A stretch of DNA of 64,000 nucleotides from Flavobacterium sp. WV_118_3 (GTDB taxonomy: Bacteria; Bacteroidota; Bacteroidia; Flavobacteriales; Flavobacteriaceae). Where the stretch lies: assembly GCF_039778605.1 (NCBI RefSeq), contig NZ_CP156060.1:1302001-1366000 (forward strand). Reading direction: 5' to 3'. Below are positions 47,068-56,407 of the stretch, piece after piece. The notes below the pieces were generated by a model. That model was not told the origin of the DNA, did no database searches, and saw nothing but the letters and a program-made list of their open reading frames with translations. Positions within the stretch are counted from its first letter, which is position 1. Every line of letters begins with the position of its first letter. A program made the position numbers and the translations under genes.

Positions 47068-48200
47068 AAAGAATACTTTTTATCGATCGCGACGGAACGT
47101 TGGTAAAAGAACCCAACGATTATAAGGTGGATTCCTTCGAAAAGCTGGAATTTTACCCGGAAGTGTTCCGTTATTTAGGAAAAATAGCCTCGGAGCTCGA
47201 TTTCGAATTGGTCATGGTTACCAATCAGGATGGATTAGGGACGGCCGATTATCCCGAATCGGTATTCAATCCGATACAGGATTTTATTCTTAAAAGCTTT
47301 AAAAATGAATCCGTTGTCTTTGATGCAATTTATATCGACCGAAGTTTTCCGGAAGCCAATAGTCCCAACCGAAAACCCCGGACCGGAATGTTGCAAAAAT
47401 ATTTGAACAATCCGGAATATGATTTAAAACATTCCTATGTTATCGGCGACCGTTATACAGATGTGGAATTAGCTAAAAATATGGGTTGTAAGGCCATTTT
47501 GATCAATGAAGACGAAAACCTGGGCGCTACAGAACTTTCAGTCAACGTAAATGAACTTCTGGATACTATCGCTTTAAAAACAGTTGACTGGAAGGCCATT
47601 TATGATTTTTTAAAACTCCCACAACGCAAGGCTCTGATAACCCGCAAAACGGAGGAAACCGAGGTGACAGTAAAATTAAACATTGACGGTTCGGGACAAA
47701 GTAGCATTACAACCGGAATTTCTTTTTTTGATCATATGTTAAATCAACTGGCGCGTCATGGACAATTGGATCTGGAAATCAATGCTATTGGCGATCTCGA
47801 AGTAGACGAACATCATACTATTGAGGACACAGCAATTACGCTCGGAATGGCTTTTGCTGCAGCTTTGTCAAACAAACAAGGGATTGAGCGCTATGGTTTT
47901 ACGCTTCCAATGGACGATTGTCTGGCTCAGGTTGCTATTGATTTTGGCGGTCGAAGCTGGTTGGTATGGGAAGCCGATTTTAAAAGGGAATATATCGGGC
48001 AAATGCCAACGGAAATGTTTTTCCATTTTTTTAAATCGTTTACCGATGAAGCCAGAGTTAACCTGAATATTAAAGCCGAAGGCAACAACGAACACCATAA
48101 AATTGAAGCTATTTTTAAAGCCTTTGCAAAAGCGATTAAAATGGCCTTAAAACGCGACCCGGATAGAATGATTCTACCGTCAACAAAAGAGTTTTTATAA
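47064..48200 (+). CDS. hisB: Bifunctional histidinol-phosphatase / imidazoleglycerol-phosphate dehydratase
   Basis: This 378-residue fusion has an N-terminal HAD phosphatase domain (about 1-165: [13 protein letters not shown] nucleophile Asp, [25 protein letters not shown]). The C-terminal IGP dehydratase domain (about 185-378) has the metal-binding [24 protein letters not shown] and [17 protein letters not shown]. The two activities are non-consecutive pathway steps, the known enterobacteria-type fusion also common in Bacteroidota. It overlaps hisC by 4 bp and hisH by 1 bp (TAATG). Confidence 0.97.
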   Translation: MKRILFIDRDGTLVKEPNDYKVDSFEKLEFYPEVFRYLGKIASELDFELVMVTNQDGLGTADYPESVFNPIQDFILKSFKNESVVFDAIYIDRSFPEANSPNRKPRTGMLQKYLNNPEYDLKHSYVIGDRYTDVELAKNMGCKAILINEDENLGATELSVNVNELLDTIALKTVDWKAIYDFLKLPQRKALITRKTEETEVTVKLNIDGSGQSSITTGISFFDHMLNQLARHGQLDLEINAIGDLEVDEHHTIEDTAITLGMAFAAALSNKQGIERYGFTLPMDDCLAQVAIDFGGRSWLVWEADFKREYIGQMPTEMFFHFFKSFTDEARVNLNIKAEGNNEHHKIEAIFKAFAKAIKMALKRDPDRMILPSTKEFL

Positions 48201-48781
48201 TGAAAATAGCAATTATTGATTATGGTGCGGGAAATATACAAAGTGTTGTATTTGCCTTGGAACGAATGGGTTATTCCGCTACGATTACCACCGATGCCAA
48301 ACTAATCCGATCGGCCGATAAAGTGATTTTTCCGGGTGTTGGTGAAGCCTCTACGGCAATGACTCGGTTAAAAGAGACAAAACTCGATCGGGTTATTCCG
48401 GAATTACAGCAACCCGTATTGGGAATTTGCCTGGGAATGCAGTTGTTGTGCAGGCATACGGAAGAAGGGAATACGAGCGGACTGGGAATTTTTGATACGG
48501 CCGTGGTTCGTTTTTCAAACCGGGTTAAAATTCCACAGATCGGCTGGAATACCATTACAGCTATTGAATCCGGCTTATTTCAAGGAATAACCACTGAATC
48601 GTATCTGTATTTCGTACATAGCTATTATGTTCCGCTTATTCCGGAATGTATCGCTACAAGCGCTTACGATATCGTTTACAGTTCCGCAATACAAAAAGAG
48701 AATTTTTATGGCGTTCAGTTTCATCCGGAAAAAAGCGGGGAAGTTGGCGCACAATTACTGAACAATTTTTTACACTTATGA
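48200..48781 (+). CDS. hisH: Imidazole glycerol phosphate synthase, glutaminase subunit
   Basis: This 193-residue class I glutamine amidotransferase releases ammonia for HisF. The catalytic Cys is in [12 protein letters not shown], with FVHSYYVPL and the His/Glu pair in [11 protein letters not shown] completing the triad. Opens [22 protein letters not shown]. It starts on the last base of hisB and overlaps hisA by 4 bp. HisH and HisF form a heterodimer with an ammonia tunnel. Confidence 0.97.
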   Translation: MKIAIIDYGAGNIQSVVFALERMGYSATITTDAKLIRSADKVIFPGVGEASTAMTRLKETKLDRVIPELQQPVLGICLGMQLLCRHTEEGNTSGLGIFDTAVVRFSNRVKIPQIGWNTITAIESGLFQGITTESYLYFVHSYYVPLIPECIATSAYDIVYSSAIQKENFYGVQFHPEKSGEVGAQLLNNFLHL

Positions 48782-49509
48782 AAATGAGAATTATTCCGGC
48801 ACTGGATATTATCGACGGGAAATGTGTCCGCTTATTAAACGGTAATTACCAAAAAATGACGATCTATAGCGATGATCCGCTGGAAATGGCCAAACGATTT
48901 GAAGATCACGGTATGCAATACCTGCATTTGGTCGATCTGGACGGTGCCAAATCCAACCGGATAGTCAACTATAAAATACTCGAAAAAATAGCCTCTAAAA
49001 CCAACCTTATCATTGATTTCGGAGGTGGCATCAAAGCGGATGAAGATTTACGAATCGCTTTTAATAGCGGTGCTGCACAGCTTACAGGCGGTAGTATCGC
49101 GGTTAAAGATCCGGAGCGGTTTTCCGGTTGGATACGCGACTATGGAAGTTCCAAAATTATTTTGGGAGCTGACGTTAAAGATACTACGGTGGCTATTTCC
49201 GGCTGGTTGGAAGAAAGTGATCAGACAATTATTCCGTTTTTACAGGATTATGTCAAAAAAGGAATTGAATATGTAATCTGTACCGATATTAATCGCGACG
49301 GAACCTTAGCAGGTCCTGCTGTCGATTTATATTCCGAATTGCTACAAACCTTTCCGGAAATCAAGCTGATCGCTTCGGGTGGCATTTCAAACGTTGAAAC
49401 ACTGTTAGAACTCGACGAATTGGGTTGCGATGCAGCGATTATCGGAAAAGCGATTTATGAAAACAGAATAAGTTTAAAGGAATTGGAACGACTAATAGTG
49501 CAAAGATGA
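48778..49509 (+). CDS. hisA: ProFAR isomerase
   Basis: This encodes 243 residues from [11 protein letters not shown], an ATG overlapping the hisH stop; the second Met (48784) is also possible. An open frame further upstream (to 48646) is only a shadow in hisH. The TIM barrel catalyses the Amadori rearrangement of ProFAR to PRFAR. Its catalytic Asp is in [14 protein letters not shown], the phosphate-binding loops are [11 protein letters not shown] and [11 protein letters not shown], and the second acidic residue is in [13 protein letters not shown]. It overlaps hisF by 4 bp. Confidence 0.96.
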   Translation: MKMRIIPALDIIDGKCVRLLNGNYQKMTIYSDDPLEMAKRFEDHGMQYLHLVDLDGAKSNRIVNYKILEKIASKTNLIIDFGGGIKADEDLRIAFNSGAAQLTGGSIAVKDPERFSGWIRDYGSSKIILGADVKDTTVAISGWLEESDQTIIPFLQDYVKKGIEYVICTDINRDGTLAGPAVDLYSELLQTFPEIKLIASGGISNVETLLELDELGCDAAIIGKAIYENRISLKELERLIVQR

Positions 49510-50264
49510 TTACAAAACGAATAATTCCCTGTTTGGATATCAGGAACGGACGAACTGTAAAAGGAATTCAGTTTAAAGAAATAACAGATGCCGGCGATCC
49601 GGTGAAACTGGCTTATAAATATGCCCGCGATGGAGCGGATGAATTGGTCTTTCTGGATATTACGGCTACTGAAGAAAAAAGAAAAACTTTATTTACAATG
49701 GTTCGTGATGTGGCAGCGGAAATCAATATTCCGTTTACGGTTGGTGGTGGAGTAGGCTCTGTATCGGATGTTGAGCAGTTGTTACAAAATGGTGCGGACA
49801 AGATTGCGGTAAATTCGGCAGCACTTGAAAATCCGGGATTGGTAACCGAATTAGCCAAACGTTTTGGCAGTCAGTGTATCGTGGCGGCTATTGATGCAAA
49901 GCTTGTGGGGGATCGATGGAAGGTTTTCCGGACGGGAGGAAAGCGCGAAACCAAATGGGAACTCCTGGATTGGGCAAAGCAGATCACCGAAAACGGAGCC
50001 GGTGAAATTCTTTTTACAGCCATTGATCACGACGGAAGAAAACAGGGTTTTGCTAATACTATGCTGGCAGAACTAAACAAAACGGTAAACGTTCCCATAA
50101 TTGCGTCGGGTGGTGCCGGTAAAATAGCCGATTTTATAGCTGTTTTTAACGACGGTAAAGCCGACGCGGCACTTGCTGCAAGTGTGTTTCACTATGATAC
50201 CATTCCGATTCCGGTATTAAAACAAGTATTAAAAGAACAAAATATTCCTGTCAGAATTGTATAA
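49506..50264 (+). CDS. hisF: Imidazole glycerol phosphate synthase, cyclase subunit
   Basis: This 252-residue TIM barrel uses ammonia from HisH to make imidazole glycerol phosphate and AICAR. Signature residues: [19 protein letters not shown] (catalytic Asp), [35 protein letters not shown] (second catalytic Asp) and [11 protein letters not shown]. Length matches the family. It is followed 2 bp later by hisI(E). Confidence 0.97.
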   Translation: MITKRIIPCLDIRNGRTVKGIQFKEITDAGDPVKLAYKYARDGADELVFLDITATEEKRKTLFTMVRDVAAEINIPFTVGGGVGSVSDVEQLLQNGADKIAVNSAALENPGLVTELAKRFGSQCIVAAIDAKLVGDRWKVFRTGGKRETKWELLDWAKQITENGAGEILFTAIDHDGRKQGFANTMLAELNKTVNVPIIASGGAGKIADFIAVFNDGKADAALAASVFHYDTIPIPVLKQVLKEQNIPVRIV

Positions 50265-50266
50265 TT

Positions 50267-50863
50267 ATGAAACCTAACTTTTCAAAATCGAAAAACGGTT
50301 TGCTTCCGGTCATTGTTCAGGATGCAACTACTAAAACTGTTTTAATGCTGGGCTATATGAATGAAACCGCCTATAACACTACGCTGGAAACCGGAAAGGT
50401 GACTTTTTTTAGCCGCAGTCGTAATGGGATATGGGTAAAAGGCGAAAAAAGTGGTAATTTTTTACATCTTATAAGCCTTGAAACCGATTGCGATAACGAT
50501 ACGCTTTTGGCTCAGGTGCATCCGGAAGGCCCGGTTTGTCATAAAGGAACGGATAGCTGTTGGGGCGAATCCAACAAAATGGATTTTGGCTTTTTGTCGG
50601 AATTGGAACAATGCATCCGGGAACGTAAAGAAGAACCTCGGGAAAATAGCTATATCAGTCATTTATGGTCCAAAGGGATTAATAAAATGGCACAAAAAGT
50701 AGGTGAAGAAGCCGTAGAAATGGTTATCGAAGCCAAAGATTCGGATGCCGCTCTATTTTTAAACGAAAGTGCCGATCTGCTTTTTCATTATTTAATATTG
50801 CTACAGGCTAAAGGATTTCAGTTGCAGGATGTTGTCGAAATTCTGAAAAAAAGGAGCCGTTAA
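50267..50863 (+). CDS. hisI: Bifunctional phosphoribosyl-AMP cyclohydrolase / phosphoribosyl-ATP pyrophosphatase
   Basis: This 198-residue HisIE fusion has an N-terminal cyclohydrolase domain (about 1-105) with VMLGYMNETAYNTTLETG, TFFSRSRNGIWVKGEKSG and the metal-binding TDCDNDTLLAQV and GPVCHKGTDSCW cysteines. The C-terminal MazG-like pyrophosphatase domain (about 110-198) has KMAQKVGEEAVEMVIEAKD and ESADLLFHYLILL. It carries out pathway steps 2 and 3 and closes the operon; a DUF2461 gene follows after 42 bp. Confidence 0.96.
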   Translation: MKPNFSKSKNGLLPVIVQDATTKTVLMLGYMNETAYNTTLETGKVTFFSRSRNGIWVKGEKSGNFLHLISLETDCDNDTLLAQVHPEGPVCHKGTDSCWGESNKMDFGFLSELEQCIRERKEEPRENSYISHLWSKGINKMAQKVGEEAVEMVIEAKDSDAALFLNESADLLFHYLILLQAKGFQLQDVVEILKKRSR

Positions 50864-50905
50864 TTGTAAAATGACAATCAAAAAATCGTACTTTTAAAAG
50901 AAAAA

Positions 50906-51571
50906 ATGATCACAAAAGCGGAACTGGATATCCTTATAACGTTACGAAACAACAATAATCGGGAATGGTTTACCGAACATAAAAAAGAATTTCAACAACA
51001 CGAAAAAAAGGCAAAAGCATTTTTTCAGGAAGTATACGACGAACTGGGGAAACAGGATAGTATCGAAAAAATGCAGATTTTCAGAATCTACCGCGATGTC
51101 CGTTTTTCAAAAGATAAAGCACCTTATAAAAATCATTTTAGCGTCGGTTTTACCCGAACCAAACCGTTGTTACGCGGTGGTTATTATTTACATATCGAAC
51201 CGGGAGCCAGTTTTGTAGGCGGTGGTTTTTGGGACCCGAATGCTGAAGACCTAAACCGAATCCGCAAGGAGTTTGAAATGGATGATGAAGAAATCAGAAC
51301 TATTATTTCGGATCCTGCTTTTAAAAGTTTTTTTGGAACTCTGGAAGGCGAGGAGTTAAAAACAGCTCCAAAAGGATTCGACAAAACGCATCCGGCCATT
51401 GATCTGATCCGTAAAAAACAATACCTGATTTCCAGAAGTTTTACCGACAAGGAGGTAACAAGTCCTGATTTTAAAAAAGAAGTATTGGCGACCTTCCAGG
51501 CGATGCGTCCGTTTTTTGATTATATGAGCGAAGTCTTGTCAACAAACCTTAACGGCGAACCCTTGTATTAA
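50906..51571 (+). CDS. DUF2461 family protein
   Basis: This 221-residue protein of the DUF2461/TIGR02453 family has the conserved blocks LITLRNNNNREWFTEHKKEF, FRIYRDVRFSKDKAPYKNHF, GGYYLHIEPGASFVGGGFWDPN and FDKTHPAIDLIRKKQYLI. The family is widespread in Bacteroidota and fungi, but its function is not established. It follows hisI in the same direction by 42 bp and could be read through from the his operon; there is no terminator between them. Confidence 0.9.
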   Translation: MITKAELDILITLRNNNNREWFTEHKKEFQQHEKKAKAFFQEVYDELGKQDSIEKMQIFRIYRDVRFSKDKAPYKNHFSVGFTRTKPLLRGGYYLHIEPGASFVGGGFWDPNAEDLNRIRKEFEMDDEEIRTIISDPAFKSFFGTLEGEELKTAPKGFDKTHPAIDLIRKKQYLISRSFTDKEVTSPDFKKEVLATFQAMRPFFDYMSEVLSTNLNGEPLY

Positions 51572-51618
51572 TCTGGTATGGTTTCTGCATCGTATGGATC
51601 CGTATAAAAATAGAAAAT

Positions 51619-52380
51619 ATGAGAAAACTCGGAATTGTAATGCTGCTTACTATAGTAGGCGCCTGTAACAGTACAAAAAACAAGGAAAACACGACACCAA
51701 AGGAAATGGTTTCCGAAAATCCCGATCGGGTTTATTTTAAAGCCATTGGAACGGAACCTTTTTGGGGTGTGGAAATAAGCAACAATCAGATTAAATATAC
51801 CACACCGGAAGATCCTGAAGGAATCCTGTTTCCACCGACAAAACCGGTTCGTGTAATGGATGCAAATATCAAAACTTACCAAAGCAAATCGAAAGCCGGC
51901 GAAATAAAAATTACGATTACCTACGGAAAATGTTCCGACGGCATGTCGGATATGGAACACGATTATTCCGTAACGGTTGCTTTAAAAAAAGCGGGGGAAG
52001 CAGCATTTAAAGACCTTAGAGGTTGCGGGAATTATATTGTAGATTACCGATTACACGACATTTGGGCATTGGAAGAAATGGAAGGTCAAAAAATTAGCGA
52101 TTCCGATTTTAACAAACGGCCTTTTATGGAAATCAAAGCCAGGGAAGCTACTTTTGGCGGAGTTGCCGGATGCAATCGTATGTTTGGAAAATTATTTTCA
52201 GAACAGGAATTGTTACGCTTTACCAATGTCGGCCTCACCCGAATGGCCTGCGATAAAATGGCGAACGAAGCCAAATTTATAAAAGCCCTGGAAAGCAGTA
52301 CGGCTTACGAAATAAAAAATAATAGGTTATATCTGTCAAATCCCGATGGCTTAAAATTGGTATTTAAAAAAGTAGATTAA
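51619..52380 (+). CDS. META-domain lipoprotein
   Basis: This 253-residue lipoprotein has a lipobox in TIVGAC (Cys near residue 17). A first domain (about 35-140) has AIGTEPFWGVEISNNQIKY and CSDGMSDMEHDYSVTV, as in the COG3650 group. The second is a META domain (about 148-253: IWALEEMEGQ, PFMEIKAREATFGGVAGCNRMFG, LTRMACDKMANEAKF, LYLSNPDGLKLVF). META proteins such as HslJ are linked to stress or antibiotic tolerance in other bacteria. It ends in a clear terminator. Confidence 0.88.
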   Translation: MRKLGIVMLLTIVGACNSTKNKENTTPKEMVSENPDRVYFKAIGTEPFWGVEISNNQIKYTTPEDPEGILFPPTKPVRVMDANIKTYQSKSKAGEIKITITYGKCSDGMSDMEHDYSVTVALKKAGEAAFKDLRGCGNYIVDYRLHDIWALEEMEGQKISDSDFNKRPFMEIKAREATFGGVAGCNRMFGKLFSEQELLRFTNVGLTRMACDKMANEAKFIKALESSTAYEIKNNRLYLSNPDGLKLVFKKVD

Positions 52381-52407
52381 CCCTAATTGATTATTAATAA
52401 ATGAATT

Positions 52408-52456
52408 GAGTCTTTATTCTAAATTAACACTTTAAGATAAAGACTCTTTCTTTTTT
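52408..52456 (+). terminator. Terminator after the META lipoprotein
   Basis: GAGTCTTTAT (52408-52417) pairs with ATAAAGACTC (52437-52446) and is followed by TTTCTTTTTT. Confidence 0.85.
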
Positions 52457-52501
52457 AATAAAAGAGAATCGGGTTTAACGAATCCTTATGATTTTAATTT
52501 C

Positions 52502-52509
52502 TATTTTTG
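52502..52509 (+). promoter_or_regulatory. -7 box TATTTTTG for the two-component operon
   Basis: An exact TAnnTTTG match, 18 bp upstream of the response regulator ATG. Confidence 0.6.
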
Positions 52510-52527
52510 TGAAAACGCTCCCGTACT

Positions 52528-53202
52528 ATGAAATTATTAATCGTTGAAGACGAGCCCAATCTGCTTTCGGCTTTACGGAAAGGACTTTCCGAAAAAAACC
52601 ACGACGTAAGTGCAGCATTAGACGGAACAACAGCCCTGGAAATGATTCAGTATACCCAATTCGATGTAATCGTATTGGATGTGATGCTACCCGATATTAA
52701 CGGAATTGAAATTTGCCGCCGTTTACGCGCTGCCGGAAATTTTGTTCCGATACTGATGCTTACAGCACTTAGCAGTAGCGATAATATTGTTCACGGATTA
52801 AATGCCGGTGCCGACGATTATCTGACCAAACCTTTTCAGTTTTCAGAACTCGAAGCCCGGTTGAATGCGTTGGCCCGAAGAGCCGGACAAGATCAGAAAC
52901 CGGCTGAAAAAATAACTATCGATGATCTTGAGATTGATGTTCGTACCAAAATGGTAAAACGAAACGGGGAGACAATTGTGCTTACAGCAAAAGAGTTTAA
53001 CCTCCTGTATTATCTGGCCAAAAATTCAGACATTATACTTTCCCGCGCTAAAATTCTCGATAATGTCTGGAATATCAATTTTGATATGAATACCAATGTT
53101 GTGGATGTGTATATCAATTATTTGCGAAAAAAGATTGATCATCCATACGAACACAAATTAATCCATACCATAAAAGGATTGGGGTATGTTATAAAGGAAT
53201 AA
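52528..53202 (+). CDS. OmpR-family response regulator
   Basis: This 224-residue protein has a receiver domain with acidic pocket LLIVEDEP, phosphoacceptor Asp51 in VIVLDVMLPD, the switch Thr in LMLTALSSSD and Lys in YLTKPF. The C-terminal winged-helix DNA-binding domain includes DVRTKMVKRNGETIVLTAKEFNLLYYLA and NVVDVYINYLRKKIDHP. It is followed 1 bp later by its sensor kinase. Close to the RprY/CusR-like regulators of Bacteroidota; the signal is unknown. Confidence 0.96.
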   Translation: MKLLIVEDEPNLLSALRKGLSEKNHDVSAALDGTTALEMIQYTQFDVIVLDVMLPDINGIEICRRLRAAGNFVPILMLTALSSSDNIVHGLNAGADDYLTKPFQFSELEARLNALARRAGQDQKPAEKITIDDLEIDVRTKMVKRNGETIVLTAKEFNLLYYLAKNSDIILSRAKILDNVWNINFDMNTNVVDVYINYLRKKIDHPYEHKLIHTIKGLGYVIKE

Positions 53203-53203
53203 T

Positions 53204-54562
53204 ATGCAGATCAAAAAGAAAATCACCGTTACCTATATTGCACTGTCCGGATTTAGCACCCTTTTGTTATGTACGGTCGTGTTTGTCCTGTTTCGTCAAA
53301 ACAACCAGTATTATTTTAGAAAGCGACTGGAAGACCGGGCAAAAATTGTCGCATCCATCCATTATCAACAGGATCCTGTAAAAGCAAAATACTATCAGGA
53401 GCTCAAAAACAATGGAATGGAAGAACTTAAAGAAGAAAGGGAATATGTCTTAAAAATAAACAGCGCCAGTTCGTTCGAATACAATACCGAATTGCATTTG
53501 CCACCGGAGTTTTATACCTCGGTGATGAAGAATCATTCCGGATGGATCGAAGAAGCGGGCGTTTATTATTACGGTCAGGTTTTTAATGAAGCCGGTACCA
53601 ATTATATGGTAATCATTTCTGCAAAAGATTTACGCGGCAGCGATAGTACACTTTTTATTACCCGTATCTTGTTGTTGTGTGGTTTGGGATTTATCATCCT
53701 GGCGTATTTTTTTGGCCGTTTTCTGGCTTTGCGGGTCATCAATCCCGTGTCGCGTATCACCAGTGAGGTAAAACGGATCAGCGCCTCTAATTTGCATAAC
53801 CGCTTACCAGAAGTGAACGATTCGGATGAAATTGCCGATCTGACGAAGACGTTTAACGATATGCTGGATCGTCTGGAAACCTCTTTCGAAATCCAGGCCA
53901 ATTTCATCAATAATGCCTCTCACGAACTCAAAACACCAATTGCTACCATTATGGCCGAAGCAGAGGTAACGCTGTTAAAAGACCGGAATACCGAGGAATA
54001 CACTACAACTTTAAATAATATTCATAAACAGGCATCCCGTTTGAGTAACCTGACCGAGAGTTTGTTAAAACTCACGCAAACGGGTTACGACGGTAAAAAA
54101 CAGGTTCAGGATATTGTTCGTATTGACGATTTGTTATTGGATGTCAAAAGCGATCTCGACAAAATTTATCCAGGTAACCGCGTTAGTATCAATATGAGTG
54201 ATATTCCGGAAGAAGATTCCTTATTGGTTTTACCCTGTAACAAACCGCTTTTAGAACTTGCTATTGGAAATATCATCACCAACGGTGTTAAATATTCTGA
54301 TAATGAAGAGGTATTTGTGAATCTTACCGCCAATAAAGAACAATTAAAAATTGTAATCTCAGATATCGGAATCGGAATCCCTCCGGAAGATATTCCGTAT
54401 TTATACGAACCGTTTTTCCGCGGTAAAAAAGCATCCCGTTATGTGGGCTATGGCCTCGGACTTCCACTGGCTATGAAGATTATCCGTATGCATAACGGCG
54501 AATTATCGATACAATCGGAAGCCGATAAAGGTACTATTGTAACCATCATTTTTAAGCATTAA
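53204..54562 (+). CDS. Sensor histidine kinase
   Basis: This 452-residue membrane kinase has an N-terminal transmembrane helix (YIALSGFSTLLLCTVVFVLF), a periplasmic sensor region of about 120 residues and a second helix (ILLLCGLGFIILAYFFG). A HAMP domain follows (RVINPVSRITSEVKRISASNL). The dimerisation domain carries His240 in NNASHELKTPIATI. The ATPase domain has the N box (AIGNIITNGVKYSD), G1 (ISDIGIGIP), F and G2 boxes (YLYEPFFRGK, GYGLGLPLAMKI). It pairs with the preceding response regulator. Confidence 0.96.
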   Translation: MQIKKKITVTYIALSGFSTLLLCTVVFVLFRQNNQYYFRKRLEDRAKIVASIHYQQDPVKAKYYQELKNNGMEELKEEREYVLKINSASSFEYNTELHLPPEFYTSVMKNHSGWIEEAGVYYYGQVFNEAGTNYMVIISAKDLRGSDSTLFITRILLLCGLGFIILAYFFGRFLALRVINPVSRITSEVKRISASNLHNRLPEVNDSDEIADLTKTFNDMLDRLETSFEIQANFINNASHELKTPIATIMAEAEVTLLKDRNTEEYTTTLNNIHKQASRLSNLTESLLKLTQTGYDGKKQVQDIVRIDDLLLDVKSDLDKIYPGNRVSINMSDIPEEDSLLVLPCNKPLLELAIGNIITNGVKYSDNEEVFVNLTANKEQLKIVISDIGIGIPPEDIPYLYEPFFRGKKASRYVGYGLGLPLAMKIIRMHNGELSIQSEADKGTIVTIIFKH

Positions 54563-54591
54563 GCGTATATTAAATTTTCTAATGTTAATTT

Positions 54592-54605
54592 TTAGAATAT
54601 TCTAA
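54592..54605. promoter_or_regulatory. Perfect 14 bp palindrome upstream of the USP-like gene
   Basis: TTAGAATATTCTAA is a perfect inverted repeat, 70 bp upstream of the ATG at 54675 and inside a short AT-rich spacer. A possible operator; no -7 box is obvious next to it. Confidence 0.35.
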
Positions 54606-54674
54606 TTTTAATTTAATTCCCTTCTCATCCCGGTGTAGTTGTTTTGCTGGTATAAATCATAAACAATTACACCG

Positions 54675-55400
54675 ATGCATAATATTCTTATTCCTACCGC
54701 TTTTGAAGCCGATACACTTTGCGCAGTAAAAACGGCTGTACAACACGCTGATACTAAAAAATGTACGATCGTTTTAGTTACGATCAGCGATTTACCGGAT
54801 ACTTTGTTTTCGCCTTTGTCGGCACTTCGCAGTATGTCTCCCGAAATGACGGAGGCACAATATGCTCTTGTAGACGAATGCCGCGCTATTGTTAAAAAAA
54901 CAACCAATTGTACTTTAACGGTACGCCATCAGTTTGGTATTTCGGCTCCTTTATTAAAAAATCTGTTAAACCATCTTGAAATCGGATTGGTTATTTTATC
55001 ACAACGCTACCGATCGGAAACCAATACGTTCCAACGTCATTTTTTAAAATTACTCAGTAATTGTAAAAGTCCGATTTTACATCTGGGACAACATTCCGAA
55101 GAGCATCATTTTAATAATGCCTTGTATCTGGAACGTGCTGCCAATGGAATAGGAGTACAGGAATTACAACGAATTGTAAGCGAACGATTTACTTTTAAAA
55201 TCGTAAGTCAGGCATCGGTATTTGAAGAACGCCCTGAGGAAATCACACCGTTTTTATCGGAAACCATCTCCAAAAACAATATCGATTTATTGGTAGAAAC
55301 CCGAAAACCGGAAAAAACACGGTTGAAAAAGAATCTGGTGCCACCGGTTCATCAAAATCTGGGACTACCGGTACTTTCCTTACATGAGGAAACCGTCTGA
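54675..55400 (+). CDS. Universal-stress-protein-like protein
   Basis: This 241-residue protein opens with a USP-type alpha/beta segment (HNILIPTAFEADTLCAVKTAVQHADTKKCTIVLVTIS), and later strands LVILSQRYRSETN and HFLKLLSNCKSPILHLG resemble the end of a USP domain. A second, more divergent half follows (IVSERFTFKIVSQAS, ISKNNIDLLVE, VHQNLGLPVLSLH), so it may be a tandem pair of degenerate USP domains. The usual ATP-binding glycine loop is not seen. It lies 25 bp upstream of the bestrophin gene and is probably co-transcribed with it. Confidence 0.7.
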   Translation: MHNILIPTAFEADTLCAVKTAVQHADTKKCTIVLVTISDLPDTLFSPLSALRSMSPEMTEAQYALVDECRAIVKKTTNCTLTVRHQFGISAPLLKNLLNHLEIGLVILSQRYRSETNTFQRHFLKLLSNCKSPILHLGQHSEEHHFNNALYLERAANGIGVQELQRIVSERFTFKIVSQASVFEERPEEITPFLSETISKNNIDLLVETRKPEKTRLKKNLVPPVHQNLGLPVLSLHEETV

Positions 55401-55425
55401 TTATTAATCTGAAAAATAAAAAAAT

Positions 55426-56373
55426 ATGCTACTAAAAAAAAGAATACCTCTTAAATATGTTTTGGGAAAAATTAAGCTGGAGTTAGCACTGATCTTACTT
55501 TATTGCATTGCTTTTGAAGTATTTCATCATACGTTCCAGGCTGTTCCTACCAAAATTCCAATTGCGATACCGTCTATTATCGGTACCATTATCTCGTTAT
55601 TATTAGCCTTTAAATCCAACCAGGCCTACGACAGATGGTGGGAAGCCCGGATTGTATGGGGCGCGATCGTAAACGATTCCCGTTCGTTACTGCGACAGGT
55701 AATCGGATTTTATAAAGATCCGGATTTTTCGACTCAGGCGAACGATTTTAAAGAGCGTTTTGCAAAACGACAGGCCGCATGGTGTTATAGTTTGAGTCAG
55801 TCGTTACGTGGGAAAGATCCCATAAAATTGATTCAGTCGTTGTTAACCGAAGAAGAGTTGCGTTTTGTTAAAAAGCACAAACACGTTCCGAATGCTATTT
55901 TGATGTTACACGTAAAAGAATTGCGTAAAGCAAACGACGAAGGTAAAATTAATGTCTACCAACAGGTGGAAATCGACAATACCTTAACGCGTTTGTGTGA
56001 TTCGATGGGGAAATGTGAGCGTATTAAAAATACGATTTTCCCAACGACCTATAGTTTGTACATCCGTTTTACGTTATGTCTGTTTGTAATCTTATTACCA
56101 TTTGGATTAACCGATTTTCTGGGATGGTTCCGTATACCATTAGTAACAACTATCGGTGCGGCTTTCTTTTTAATCGAAAAGATGGCGATCCATTTACAGG
56201 ATCCGTTCGAAAACCGACCAACCGACACGCCCATGAATCTGATCTCCAGTAATATTGAAAAAAACCTCTTGCAGATGGTTTATGAGTATCGAAACGAATT
56301 CGAGTCAGAGGAGCCGAAATCCGTAGATATCTCGCATATACAACCGGTTAAGGATACTTACTTCGTGTTGTAA
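55426..56373 (+). CDS. Bestrophin family ion channel
   Basis: This 315-residue membrane protein of the bestrophin/UPF0187 family has an N-terminal pore helix region (IPIAIPSIIGTIISLLLAFKSNQAYDRWWEARIVWG), the cytoplasmic QVEIDNTLTRLCDSMGKCERIKNTIFPTTYSLYIR segment and a second membrane pair (FTLCLFVILLPFGLTDF, VTTIGAAFFLIEKMAIHLQDPFENRPTDTPM). Bacterial homologues form pentameric ion channels; ion preference is not predictable here. It shares an operon with the USP-like gene and ends in a terminator. Confidence 0.92.
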   Translation: MLLKKRIPLKYVLGKIKLELALILLYCIAFEVFHHTFQAVPTKIPIAIPSIIGTIISLLLAFKSNQAYDRWWEARIVWGAIVNDSRSLLRQVIGFYKDPDFSTQANDFKERFAKRQAAWCYSLSQSLRGKDPIKLIQSLLTEEELRFVKKHKHVPNAILMLHVKELRKANDEGKINVYQQVEIDNTLTRLCDSMGKCERIKNTIFPTTYSLYIRFTLCLFVILLPFGLTDFLGWFRIPLVTTIGAAFFLIEKMAIHLQDPFENRPTDTPMNLISSNIEKNLLQMVYEYRNEFESEEPKSVDISHIQPVKDTYFVL

Positions 56374-56376
56374 TGT

Positions 56377-56404
56377 AAAAGGACAGTGAAAACTGTCCTT
56401 TTAT
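56377..56404. terminator. Bidirectional terminator after bestrophin
   Basis: AAAAGGACAGT (56377-56387) pairs with ACTGTCCTTTT (56392-56402), between two convergent genes. Confidence 0.85.
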
Positions 56405-56407
56405 ATT

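Noticed and set aside
48646..48777. In-frame upstream extension of hisA
   Set aside because: It overlaps hisH by 130 bp; the family start motif MRIIPALDI and the ATGA overlap support 48778.
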